The notes under the pieces are model-generated. The model made no database searches. It was given only the letters and a program-made list of their open reading frames with translations, and was not told where the DNA came from. A DNA stretch of 64,000 bases from a virus. The stretch is taken from the IMG/VR virus record IMGVR_UViG_3300032285_000709, positions 1 to 64,000 of that record; one strand, given 5' to 3'. A program made the position numbers and the translations under genes. Shown here in pieces: positions 30,001 through 45,000 of the stretch (the first letter of the stretch is position 1; each line of letters opens with the position of its first letter).

Positions 30001-33000
30001 AGAAGGTGATGTTATTGAATGGATCGACAATAAAGACGGTACATGGACCATTAAGAAAAAAGATGACTGAAGTTATAGATGATGTATTTTCCGACAAGTT
30101 CTTTACTCAGTATCTGTTAGAAGGACTTATTTCCACTAAAGGGTGGCAAATATGTTCTGATAATTTTTATGAGTCATCTGTAGGTGATAGCGACTTTGAA
30201 TCTTCAAAATACAGCGATCCCGGAGTTATTTTAGAAACATTTAATCAAGAAAGACCGCCACAAGAAAGATTTGGTGATCATAGACTAAATGCCTACGGTG
30301 ATTTAATCTTTACCAAAATTTTACATCTTAGCCAATACCAGTACGAAGGAGTTGGAGTGCTTCGTTACTTTTGGAATTATTACAACAGAAGTTCTACAGG
30401 ACTATATCATTTGGATATGACTGATGCTGATCCACCTGGCAATTACTGTAGTATTGTATTTTACATTAACGAATCTGACGGTGGCACATATTTGGAAAAA
30501 GAGTTCTTTGAACATAAGGCAAATCGTGCTATAATATTTAATAGTAAAACCCCACATAGAGGAGTTGGCCCAACAAACGCAAAGCAACGTTGGAATTTAA
30601 ACATCATTTTTAAATATGATACTGTGTCAAAAAAGACCGGCACATCGAATAGAATCTTACTATGATTAAAAAAATTGGGTTCGCCTGCAAATGGATTGAC
30701 GGACCTAGCCAAATCGACGGTATCAAACAAACCGATACTGCTAAACAATTCAACACGGGCACAACTACAGTCGCGTGGTTAAATAGACAATCACGCGATG
30801 TGGCGGAGCAAAAGTTATGGGACCTAATGGTAGGCAATATCGAAGCAACAAGGAGGCTTGTTGAACGTGTCTCCACACTTGATCCTCACCTTAGGATGGT
30901 TAGGCTTTCTAGCGACATTCTTCCTGTTTATACTCACGAGTCTTTTGCTGATTATTGGCGCCAACCTGATGTTATATCATACGCCGAAACCCACTTTGCG
31001 CGAGTGGGCGATATTGCTCGGAATAGCGGTGTTCGACTTAGTATGCATCCTGGCCAGTTTACTGTCTTGGCAAGTGATAACCCAGGCATTGTCCAACGTT
31101 CGTTAGAGGAGTTTGAGTACCATGCAGATATGGCGAGATTTATGGGCTACGGCAAGACGTTTCAAGATTTCAAGATCAATGTGCATATCAGTGGACGACA
31201 GGGCCCTGAAGGTATTCGTCGTGCCTATAGCAAACTCTCGCCAGAAGCAAAGAATTGTATTACTATCGAAAACGAAGAAAACGCATGGGGATTAAATGAC
31301 TGTCTCACTCTTATTGATATTTTGCCTATCGTGCTTGACATACATCATCATTGGATTCGTGAGGGAGAGTACATACAGCCTGGAGACGACCGCGTCAAGC
31401 GAGTTGTGGACTCTTGGCGGGGTGTTCGCCCTACTATGCATTACAGCCTATCTCGTGAAGATGTACTTGTAGATCATTGCCCTTTAACTATCCCCAACCA
31501 CGCTATGTTGCTAGAACAAGGATACAAAAAGCAAAAGCTCAGAGCACATTCTAACTTCTACTGGAATAAACCAGCGAATGAATGGGCACTGAGCTTTTTA
31601 GGTACACACGATATTATGTGTGAGTCTAAGGCTAAAAACTTAGCCAGCTTTGCTTTGGCTGAGCAGGCTCGAGAGCTTACTTTGCTTTAGGCTTTTTAGC
31701 GGCTGTGGTTTTCTTTGCCGCTGGCTTTTTAGCTGTTGCTGTTGTCTTGCGTGGAGCACGTGGCTTCTTGGCAGGCTTTTCTTCAGCTACAACTGGTGCA
31801 GTAACTTCAGCAACAGGTGCCGGTGTTTCTACTTTGTACGGTACGGCTTCAGCCTGTTCAGCTTCAACTAAATCTTTTGGTTTACGGCTGTAATATACAA
31901 CTGCACCAAGAACGACCGCGATAAGAACTAAAATAATTTCCATGGTATTATACCTTCCTTTTAAAAGTACAGCTATTTAATATCTCATAAATACCAGGGA
32001 GCTAGAAAAAGAGTCAAGCGCCGATTTGCCGTTTAGCCACGCTGGCTGTGCTAGAAAAAGAAATAGGGAAAATTCATAGCTTGCGGATCCTCGGATGCCC
32101 TATTGACCGCTTGACAGGATATTTACCATGTATAATTTTATCAAAACTATTGCTGAAGGACGTACTCCAAAGGAATTAACCCAGATTTCTTTACCGTATG
32201 CTCACGATGCGTTAGGTCGCAGTTTAAGTAAACAGGCTATCAGTTATCACTACGGAAAACTGTATAAGGCCTATGTTGATCGCTTTAATGCAGGTGAGGG
32301 CGATTCTAACTTCAACGAAGCTGGAGCATACTTACACAGCATATATTTTAGCCAATTTCGTCCACCTAAAGGTAGTAATAAACCAGACGGATCTATCTTG
32401 GTGTTTATAGAAAAGTATCATAAGACATGGGATACCTTTCAAGAAGCTTTTGAAAAGACTGCTATGGGCATACAAGGTAGCGGATGGGTCTATCTAGCGA
32501 AAGATGGCAAAATTAAAACAATCGTTAATCACGAAATCAAGGACGATATTGTATTGTTAATTGATTGGTGGGAACATGCCTGGGCACTTGACTATCAAGC
32601 CGATAAACAAAAATATTTGTCCAATCAATGGAAGATTATAGACTGGTCAACTATTAACAATAGAATATTTGATTTTAAACTTTAAAGAAGCTATAATAGT
32701 TAAATGCTAAAAATAAAAAATCTTAATATAAAATCAGCAGAACAAGAACTAATCAAAGATGTCAATCTAGAAGTCAAACCCGGAGAAGTACACGCTATCA
32801 TAGGGCCAAGCGGCAGTGGCAAGAGTGCGCTAATGATGGGATTATGCGGATTGCCATTTGTAGATGTAGCATCAGGATCTATCACATATAAGTCAAAAAG
32901 CCTGTTAAAACAAACAGTCAGCGAAAGAAGCCTAAACGGTATCGCTTCAATATTTCAACATCCTGTAGAAATTCCTAACACAACCAATTGGGAACTGTTT

Positions 33001-36000
33001 TGTAATATACTTAAACACAGACAAGATCCTAGATCTCCTGCAGACTTAAAACCACTGTATGACGAAACAGCAGAGAATCTAGGGCTAAGTATTGCTCACG
33101 GATTTAAAGCAGTTGATAGTGACAGCATGACACACGCCGAAGCTATGCTCAACGAACTCTTAATATCTTTTTTACTTGATCCAAACTTATTGTTAGTAGA
33201 CGACATAGACGAGAAATTAGAAGTTAACGACAAAACAAAAGTCGCATTAAATATAAAGAACTTCATTCACACCAAGCGAAGAGCGGGTATTATCTTTAGC
33301 AAAGATAAAAACGTGTTAAAGGACATAGAACCCACACACGTACATGTCATTGCAAATGGTCAGATAGTTCTCAGCGGTGGAATTGAAATACTAACAAGGA
33401 TTGAAGAAGATGGGTATTCAGAGCTTCCTACAAGCAAATAAAGGCGATCCTGATTGGCTTTATAGCCCAGAAGAATATTTTGGCAAGCAGTTTAAACTCA
33501 GTGAACCAAACATGGTTGAACTGAAGGAGGGCCGAAAAGATAGTGTAGTATTACGTCACAATCCTACAGAAAAGGGCTTAATAGCCAAACATCTTAAAAT
33601 AGATCTTAGAGATAACAGCCAACTCGATCTTACGATTTTAAACGAAACTACTCCAAAATTACAGCAAGTATGCTTATACGATATTCATATTAGAGAAGGT
33701 GCTACACTGAATCTAGGGGTATTTGTTAAGGGTGGCAAACTCAATAAACATATATTTCAAATAGAAATCGACGATGGTGCCAGTTTAAGCAATTACGGTT
33801 ATATGAATAACAATGATTCGGGCGACACTGAAGTTGTTTTTAAAATATATCAAAAGGGCGCAGAATCATTATGTACACAGTTAATTGCCGGAGAGGCAGG
33901 GCCTAATAGTCAGACCGTGTATCAAGGCATGGTACATATCGACGAAGGGGCTGAGATGGCCGAAACTGGCATAGAAAACGTTAATATCATTACAGGTTCT
34001 AACGGAAAATGCTACAGCAAGCCAGAAATCGATAGCCATAACGAAACTACAAGAATGCGCTACGGTAGCCAAACTGCGTTCATAGATGATTCTATGTTGT
34101 TATACCTTAACAGCAAAGGGCTAACAGATGGTGTGGCGAGAAACCTTATTCTAGAGGGTTTTAAGAACACCGTATTCAATTTAATTCCCCAAGAAGATTT
34201 ACAGCAAGAAGTGAGACAAATGTTTGATTTAGATTAGCCAACTGGCTGTTTATTGGTAAATACCCGTATAATACTATAAACCTGGAGTATGGAGTAAAAT
34301 TACTCCAATAAATATAGGAACGTAGGGAAAAACATGCCATCAATTTCAACAGCCAGTCTAATTCAATCAATTAACTTAGGTGCCCAATCTAACGACGGAA
34401 CGGGTGACGCAATACGTGATGCGTTTAATAAAGTCAATCAAAACTTTTCAACAATCGCAGGAGTTTTAGGTGTAGGTTCTGGATTATATTTTACCAAACT
34501 TATCGATACACCACACGTTTTATCACCAAATAAATTAATTGTAACTAACCCAACAGGGTTAACTCTCACCCAAGTTAGTTTAGTTGGTCGCAATGGTATA
34601 CAACTAACACTAGATCAAACAGCTAAAACGCTGACTGTTGACTCAACTATTACCAACTTAGTTAGAGACCCAAATCCAATATTAGCAAATAACCTAAGCG
34701 GAAACTATGTTTATAGAGGTGTAAATTTCGTTGACCCAGTCGACGACCAAGACGTTGCAACAAAGAAGTGGATCTACGATAACTTCCTAAATCGTGACGG
34801 TAACTATGAATATATTTCCAACACCAATCCAATCACACATGCAAATGTAACTGCAACGATTGTTGAAGGTAGTACTATACGCCACAACATACAATTAACA
34901 CCTAGCGGAGCGAATACCAGCACAAACACAGGCAAGACTATCACTGTGTTTACTGCGTCTGGAACTACTTCAACCGTAGACATTAGTCGAGGACAGTGGT
35001 TACCCAGCCATGTAACACGTAAAGATTATGTTGATACTAAAATTAGTTTACAAGGTACCAGCACAATTGATCCGTTCACTGGACAGATAAACACCGGCTT
35101 TGGTAAGATGACCGGCGGATTAGAATTATTCCGCAGTCCAGCAGAAAGCGACAGTCCATTAATTGCCGCAACAAAAGCATACGTTGACGAGAATAGTCCA
35201 ATTAGTAAAATTAACTTTTATGTTAGTTTAGCTGGCAACGATGCACGTTATGATGTGCCATCATACAAGCGTGGTAGATCTTTAGCCTATGCGTTTAAAT
35301 CTATCGGTAAGGCCGCGGCGGCCGCCATTGAATCTGAAGCAGTTAGTGAAATTAAATTAGGTCCATATCAGCGTTTCATTACTACTGATAACTATCAAAC
35401 CAACGTACAAATTTCTAGTACGTCTACCAGTTTGATTCCTAATGCAATCAAACTTAATGTTACTTACAACGGTGGTCTAGGAACTGATCCGTTCAAAGAG
35501 CGAAGTATCCGCCCTGGTATGTTCTTACAAGGTGCCGATAGTAATGCAATGGCTAATATATTAAACATCAGCTTAGCCAGCAATAGTAACGTAGAAGAAT
35601 ACTACGAAGTACAATACGTCGATTACGCACAAACATTTACCAGCGCAATTACCGCAGACAAACTCAGCGGCGATGTTACTTTTACCTTGTTTAACTATAA
35701 CATAGTTCCTATCCCAGATTTCTGGATCGGATACATATTCCAACTTGAGCAAAGTGTCGGCGGGCAATCTGGTAAGATTATTAAAGTAGGCACTACTTAT
35801 GACCCTAACGGAAATGTATACGATACATTCACTGTTAGAATGGACAGCGACCTAACTAACCTTAACGCTATTTCTGGAACCAATTGGCACGTTTATTCTG
35901 GTTACTTTATTCAAGGCGAAAACTTACGATATGGTCAAAAGTATAACAAGTTAGAAATCAGCTTGATTGTTGAGTCGGGTGAATACAATGAGCAGTTCCC

Positions 36001-39000
36001 GATTCGTATGGCAGACAACGTGTCATTGCGTGGTGATGAATTCCGCCGTACTATTTTCAAACCAGCCTACGTAAACGGTACTGCTCGTGCAAGTATCAGT
36101 ACATCACCTTGGGTTAATATTTGGTTCCGTAGAGATACACAAGTCGACGGCTTAATCACATGTGCAATTAGTACAGCAACAGACTACGCATCTACACTAA
36201 CTCAAGTATCTGTGATTCCATCTAGCGTAACTAACGATGCTACTACCGGTGTAACTACATTTACTCTTAGCACCAGTAGCTCAGTTACTACACCAAAAAA
36301 CTGGACTAACAAAGTATTTGCAAAATACAATCCAGATGGTAAGACTTACGCCGCTGTCGGAACTATTACCGCAGTCAACCAAAATACATTCTTTGTTAAC
36401 TTAGCCGAGAACTATGACAACCAACGATCAATTGGTAGTACTGCTACCATTGCCAGCGGTGCGTGGCATGTGTTTGATCCTATTAACTTCGGTTATCATT
36501 ATCTACGTGATCCTTCAAAACCAGCAAACTATATTGCAGGTCCAAACTCAGGCGGACACGTACATGCCTATAACATTATTCAAGGCAATATAGAATTCTT
36601 AAAATCTGAAATATTCGGTTATGTAAATCAAAAATATTCCGGACAGTTTGTACTTGATCCTGTTAAGTGTAAACGAGATATTGGAATCTTACTAAATGCG
36701 ATCGCATACGATCTTAAGTTTGGTGATATTAATCAATCGATTAACGCCGCAGATTCTTTTGTCAGCGACCCTAGTATTCTTTCAACAAGCTATGGAGCCA
36801 AGCTACCATTAACAGTGGACATGGTTGGATATATCAATACTATTTTACAAAGAGTGTTGATCAACGTTGCACCAACAACAAAATACTCGGTTGCTGTGCA
36901 AACTACATTTAGTTACAGCGCAGAAAGTGTAGCACTCTTTACCATAGCTGATTTAACAGCGGCAATGCAGGCAATCATTAATAAAGATCCTAGCTTTAAT
37001 CCTGCCAAGTATAATGACCAGTTAGACGTGTTCTTGATGAACGATGCGACCATCTTACGCTATTGCGGTGGTCAAGGTCACGGCGGTTTCATGAAAGTTC
37101 TTGACCCAGAAGGTCAAATTAAATCTAAGTCACCGTATACACAAACATGTTCTAGCTTCTCTAGATCAGTAGGTCACCACACATTCTCTGGTGGTATGTT
37201 AGTTGACGGATTCTGCGGTAACTTGCCATTAACTGTAACAACTCCAGGTCAGGCCGCACAAGCTGATACTCAAGGTAACTTAATCTTTATTCCTGTATCT
37301 GGTCTAGTACGTAAGCCACAGTTCCCATGTTTCTTTATCGACAACGGTATTAGCTACGAAGTAGATTATATGAATTCATATAATTCGCTTGCAGGTACTG
37401 CGGTACTGGCGTTGAACTCAAACAACCCCGGTGGTTTCCAAAGCGTATCTATACAGAATGCGGCCGCTGAATTCCAAGCCAGCAGAACTCAATCTAACCC
37501 AATCTATTGTACCTTTATTAACCCAGGTATTGCTGGAGCTATCAGTGCAAAAGGGTTTGTTACAACTGATGCAAACGGTGTAATAAACGGCTTCAACGTA
37601 ACATTCCCAGGTAAAGGTTATGTTGGACAGCCAACTATCATTGTTGGTCAAGCTACGTTCAACTTTAGCATAGTCGGCGGTGTTATTAAATCAATGACCG
37701 TTAACAACGGCGGTAGTGGTTACACAACTGGCACAAAACTTACTATTTCATCACCAGGTGGTGGCGGTACACAAGCAACTGCAACTATTACAGGTGTTGA
37801 CGGTAATGGTGCTATTACCAGTGTTAATTTGTCATATGGCGGTACTGGTTATAGTCTCAGTGTTACCCCAACTGTTACCTTTGGTCTACAATCATTTAGT
37901 GCTGTACTAAAAAATGGCTTTGTTGGTCCTCTGCCATTTAACATTGAACTTAATACTGCTGGTAACCGTTCTATGTTGGCTAACGACTATACACAGATTA
38001 ACGACTTAGGTTATGGTGTATTTGCAACTAACGGTGGTTTGATAGAAAACGTTAGTATGTTCACATACTATAACTGGACTTCTTACTATGCTCTTAACGG
38101 CGCACAAGTTCGTAGTATTACTGGGTCAAGCTGTTACGGTTTCTACGGTCTAGTATCTGAAGGTTCAAATCCTTTAGAAATTCCTACACCAGTTACATTG
38201 CCTGATCAGCTAACACAAGTAGCAACAGTTTACAATCAAGCACCATATCAAAACGTTGCAGGTGGTGCGCAATTCTATGTGACTATCGATTCTACATACG
38301 GATATGCACCGTTCGCCGGAAGCGAAGTTGAAGTTAACCATTATGGTATTAGAAAGATCTATAACATACAAAATGCATCACAGGTAGTTAATAATGTGTA
38401 TGTTCTTAGTATCGACACTACCGCTATTGGCGGCATTTACGCGGCAATCCCAGATGGCACACCAGTAACTATTCGATTACAAACACAATTTAGATTGTAT
38501 GGTCTTAACGCATCTGCGGTTACACGCCCAAGTACAGTATTAACACTTAACGAAGAATCAACATATATCTATCGTATTTTGAATTATGTTAATCTAGGCA
38601 GTGACTATGTATTAGCAGAATCAGAGGAAGCATACGACTATATTAGCATTACTCCGTATACAATAAACAGTAACTTCCGTCAAGGTATTGGACGACCTAG
38701 TTTTATATCAACAGGTTCTGGCTACACAACTACCGCAAATTGGACTGCCACTGTTGTAACACCTACAACCAAGTCGGCAGTAGTTCTAGGAAACCAAGGT
38801 ACTGCTCAAGTAGGTGTAACTCAACTTAGTATTGCGTCTGCCAGTGGTCCAATCCATCCTGGAATGACTATTACTGGTAACGGTGTATTGTCTGGACAAC
38901 AGGTACTATGGGTAAGTGCAGATACTTCAGTTATTCAAACAACATTGGCACAACAATGGACAGCAAGTACTACACTAAGCTTCATCGGTAGTACTGCAAC

Positions 39001-42000
39001 TGCTTACGCAGTATCCGATCAAGCATCTGGTTACATTACAAATCTAGTAATTACTGATCCAGGTGTAGGATACGACTCTGCTCCAGCTGTAACTATTTGG
39101 CCAAGTCCAGTCGGTGTATCGGGTAACGCAAGTGTAACAGTTTCATTGTCTGGTATGGTTGGTTCAAATGTTATTAAGACTTCTAATATCAAATCTTCAG
39201 ATATTGCGAGAATTAACGCAGGCTTAACTGCGTCAACACCTTACTACTACCAATTCGGTTACGAAGGTCAGATGTATAAGATAACCAAATACGTTCCTGC
39301 AGGTACTCGTACGAAATATAACGATACCAGCGTAACAGGCGGTTCTTGGAATGAGATTGAAATTACTCCGATCCAATCTGGTGCTACTTCGATGACTAAG
39401 GAGCTTTGGTATTCTAGTACACAGCCATTGTATGCTGGTATAGAGAAAAACCAAGGTGGTGCTGTAACTATACAGATTTCAACAATGCGTGCCACAGGCC
39501 ACGATATGTTGAACGTAGGTACTGGTGGATATGCAAGTTCTAAATATCCAAACGATCTATACGGTCCTCCAACATATCTACCTGACGCAGGTAAGATCAC
39601 TAGAGAAGTTGGCAAAGGTCGTGTTTACTCAGTAACTACCGACCAAGACGGTAACTTCCGTGTTGGTAAGTACTTCTCCGTAGACCAAGGTCGTGGTACT
39701 GTAACAATCAATGCGCCAATCGCATTAAGCGGTATTAGCAAACTATCGTTTAAGAAGGGCGTCGAAGTTGACAACTTCTCAATCGACGAAACGATGGCAG
39801 GTAACAGTCCACGTACTGTTCCTACAGAATCTGCCATCGTAGGCTACGTTGGTCGTAGATTAGGTTTTGATACATCTGGTAATAAAACATCAGTGCTTGG
39901 CCCAGGTGCTATTGCAACCAACGGTGTGATACCAATGGCGGCTCCATTGAATATGGCCGGCAATAAAGTAACTAACGTAGGTACTCCGACAGGCGGAACT
40001 GATGCGGCAAACAAAGATTATGCCGACGACAAAATAAGCAAACGAGGAACTAACGAGTTATTTTACAAAGGTGGTCAAGGCGCAGGTGTAATGAGCGGTT
40101 CGTTGATATTAAACGGCGATCCTAAAGTTGTTACACATACATTATCATCCCAAGTTAACAGTGGCGATGGATTACTATACTTAGACAGCACCGCTGGTAT
40201 CGTGCCTGGTATGCAGGTTACTTACGACCCAGGAGTTGGATCATTTGGCTTTATCGGTGGGACAACTGTTACTAACGTTAGCACAACATCAAACGTAGTT
40301 AATATTAGTCCAAATGCTATCGGAACTGTTGCTCCAAGTACTACGTTATATTTTGACAGCGTATATCAAGCGGCAAATAAACGTTATGTAGATAGTCAGT
40401 CTCAGATAGCGAAGATGCGTGATGTATCGTTAGTTAATTCAGCTGACGGTGACCTAATGATGTTTGGCAGTAATATTACTGCTTCTAGTTCAACAGTCAC
40501 TCCATTATATAATTCTGCTAGACAAGTTGTTAACGTTGCTAACAGCAGTTCTGTAATTACTAATACTCCATTAACAAGAGGAGGTGGTAGCGACATTACA
40601 ATTAGCCGTAATGGACGTTTCGCTACATTTAAATTAGTAGGTGGCCAAGGATCAACAAATCCAATTACCGATTATCATATTAATTCTGCGGCGGCTATTG
40701 CTCAGAGTAAATTATCATTGCAAGATGCAAAAGCAATATATAATACCGCACCTTTAAGTTTCAATCAGAGTTTATTAGGTGTTGCAACATTTAATAGCAC
40801 TCAGTTTAGTGCAAGTAATGGTTGGGTAAGTATTAATCTTACCAGCAACCTAACTACGCAGAGTTTAATTCCATCACAGAATGGAACATACGATCTTGGT
40901 AGTACAGGTAATAAGTTTGGAAATGTTTACGCTAATACATTGTTTGGTTCCATTGACGCTGGACAAATTGGTGGCACACTAGGCATTGAAAACGGTGGAA
41001 CAGCCGCAGGTACTGCCAGTGGTGCGTTAACTAATATTTTAGCAGGCGCTTCAAACCAACCTTCAGTTGGATTTGTATTGAAAGCCAGTGGTACTGGACA
41101 GTTCTATTGGGCACAAGAATTAGGCGGCGGATTACAAACTGGTACTAAGATTCTTACACAGCGTTTAGGAACTACAGTAGCATCAAACGGTCAAACAGTA
41201 TTCACTGCGCCAACATACAGCATAGGTGCAGGTCAACTTCGCGTTTATGTTAACGGTGTTCGCCAAAGCGTAGATAGAAACGACTATACTGAAACAAGTA
41301 CAACAACCTTTACGTTAGGTACTGGTTTAAACACAGGTGATTATGTTTTAGCTGAAGTTGATGGATACTATTTCTTCCAAGTTAATGCTAACGCAGTTGC
41401 ATATACTGCCAGCTATCCATTAACTGCTAACAACGTACAAGATGCAATTGATCAGTTAAATGCCAACAAGTACGCAAAAACAGGCGGCACAATTACAGGT
41501 GATGTAACTATCGATACTGGTAAGGCATTATATCTAGCGGCCGGTACATCTACTAAGCCTGCCTTAAAATTGATTGCAGGTACAACGTTAACAGCTCCTC
41601 AAGTAGGTGCTATTGAATTTGACGGCACATATTTGTATTATACACAAACTGCTGGTACAACACGCATGGCAGTAGCAAGTCAAACTTATGTAAATGCGCA
41701 AGGTTTCTTGAAGTATGCTGACAATATTACAAGTGCTAATACATCAACATACTCAACATACGCTGTGTATGCACAAAAAGCAGATACATCTACCTACGCG
41801 GCTATCGCTCCATGGAATGGATTAACTGGTACACCTCCAAGCAACACTATATTTGCTAACGGTGCGGCCTACTTAACATCGTCAGGTACAATTGACAATG
41901 CTGTAACAGCCGGAACTGCTAATAATCTTAACAGCGCAAATAGCTACCAAGTTACTCGATTAGGTATTGGCCAAGCATTAGGTGCCGCCTACTTAACTAT

Positions 42001-45000
42001 TGCGGCTGGTACTACTGTGCAGTCGGCTATTCAGTTGAACGTGGGCTCAACATTAACCAATGCCGTAGTGGGCGCAGTTGAATGGGACGGTAGTAACCTT
42101 TACTTAACCAGCCAAGGTCCGACACGACATACAGTCGCTTACCAAGACTGGGTTACTGCACAAGGATTCCAAACTGCATCAGGTAACGTACAACAGTCTA
42201 ATTTAGCAACTACAGCTACATACGTTGTTAACGGTGTTTACACTACTGGTAGCTATCCAAACCCAGCGTGGATTACCAGCTACGATGTTTCCAAAGTTAC
42301 AAATGGTGTATCATCTGCATTAACTTATAGCAATCCAACATTCATTAGTGCGTTAGATGCAGGTAAATTAACAAGCGGTACTATTCCAAGTGCTACATTA
42401 GGTAACAGTTCATTATATATCGGTAGTACTCAAGTAGCATTGAATCGTGCAAGTGCTAATTTAAGCCTAGCAGGAATTCCGTCTATCGCAATGCCCGGTT
42501 CAACAAGTGGAACTATCACTTTACAACCTGCGGCGGTTGCTGGCAGTAACACATTAACACTACCTGCACAAACAGGCTCGTTAGCAGTTACTGGAGATAG
42601 CTTCTATATTGGTAGCACACAGGTTGCTAATAATAGAGCAAGTGGCAATTTAGCATTAGCAGGTATTAGCAGTATTACATTGGCAGGTGCAACAAGCGGT
42701 AGTACAGTATTGCAACCTTCTGCAACTGCATCGGGTACATTAACATTACCGGCCGCAACTGGTACACTTGATCTAGTAGGTGCTACATTCTACATTGGTA
42801 CTACCGCTATCACTAATAACCGTAGTAGTGCGGCGCAAGCGTTAACTGGAATTAACAGTATCGACGGTACTGCGGCCAACGTTGCTAATGCCTTAACATT
42901 TAAAAATGATGGAACAGGCGCAGTAGCCGATAGTACATACAACGGCGGAACTGCTAGAAATATATCTTATAACTCAATTGGGGCGGCACCAGTAGGACAA
43001 ACATTCTACATCGGTACTACGCAAGTAGCAATCAACCGTGCAACTGGTTCTTTATCATTAACAGGAGTAAGTATCGACGGTAACGCCGGTACCGTTACAA
43101 ACGGTGTTTACACAAACAGCACATTGTATATTGGTACTACTGCTATTACAATGAACCGTTCAAGTGGCGCACAATCATTGACGGGTATCAACATTGACGG
43201 TAGTGCAGGATCAGCAGGATCAGCAAGTTGGGCAACTAACATCCGTGTTAGCTCAACTGACTATGCAGGTGCTACAGCCGCAACAATAAACACAGTTGCA
43301 TTACGTGATGGTTCAGGAAACTTAACAGCTAATACATTTAACGGTAACCTAAGCGGTAACGCTACATCAGCTAACTATGCTGACTTGGCAGAGAAATACA
43401 CAACAGATGTTGAGTATGCTCCAGGTACAGTAGTAATGGTAGGTGGCAACGAAGAAGTTACTGCGGTAACAGGTCCAGATTGCTGGGTACTAGGTGTTAT
43501 ATCAACTAACCCTGCTCACTTGATGAATGCTGGTGCTAACGGACAACCGATAGCGTTGACAGGTCGTGTACCAGTTAAATTAAATGTTGCAGTTAAGAAA
43601 GGTGACCCGATTTACCCAGACGTAAACGGCGGCGCAACAAATGTAAGTAATGGACGTCATCCATTTGGCTTTGCATTAACAACTACCACTGAGCCAGGCT
43701 TAGTAGAGTGTGCTATCAAATAATTAGGAAAATATCATGGTAACAAAAGTAAGAAGCGATACGTTAGATAGCAGTCTAGTACTAGATGTTGTTTCAATCT
43801 CAATGAATAATCCGGGATCTATAACTGGATTACAGACGATTTCCGGCCTAACATCACTATCGGCCAGCGGAACCTGCACAGTAAATGGTACATACATATT
43901 AGGTAGTAATTCTTCATTCCAAGCCACGTATGCTGACTTGGCAGAAAAATATACCAGTGATGAATTTTACGAACCAGGAACTGTTGTAGTATTCGGTGGA
44001 AAGAAAGAAATTACGATTAGCACAGAAGCAGGTTGTAGAAATATTGCTGGAGTAATTTCAAGTTACCCGGCATACGTAATGAACACAGATTGCTACGGTC
44101 CAGAGGTGGCACTATTAGGACGAGTTCCTTGTCGTGTAGTAGGTACTATTAAAAAGGGAGACTTAATGGTTGCAAGTAGCATGCCAGGAGTTGCTACATC
44201 TAGTGATGATCCAAAGGTCGGATCTGTTATTGGCAAAGCCCTTGAAAATTATGACAGTGAATTCCCTGGCATGATCGAGGTTGTTGTAGGAAGAGTTTAA
44301 TGTCATCTCCACCAAAATGGATCACTCCTGCTGGAAGTATCGGTACGTATGTACAGTCTCAAGAAGCATCATTTGTACTAGAAGCAGTTGGGGCGTCCGA
44401 CTTTGATCTTATATCCGGAACACCTCCAGGATTTTTTAACTTTCATATTACTACAGGTACTTCATTAACAGAGGTTACTTCTTTAGAAATTCGTGGTACT
44501 CCGTACACCTTTAATGAAAACATTTCATCAACCATAGTATTACGTGCATCAAATATATATGGCGTTACAGATCGTACATTTATTTTAAATGTTACAGGTC
44601 CTGTTGCTCCTACATGGGTTACTCCAGAAGGATATTTGGAAGTTGGTCCAAAAGCAGAACCATACTGCCTTAATAAAAATCGTGTAGATATTTTATTACG
44701 TGCAGAAACAAATAAACTTCCACAAGGTAAAGAGTTAACATATTACATTGCAGAAGGCGACGGAACATTGCCGCCAGGACTAAGATTAAATGGAAAGACA
44801 GGTCTAATTAACGGATATGTAAATGATAACCTAACTCTAGACTTCAATGCCAGCAAAATTGGCGGATATGATGCAGAATCGTATGACGCATATCCTTATG
44901 ATCACGTAGTATTTTTTAATAAGAACCCTGACGGAGTTCCTACGTCAATTAGTAAAATTTATCCTTTCTATGTTACTGTAACAGATGGCGTTTCTAGTTC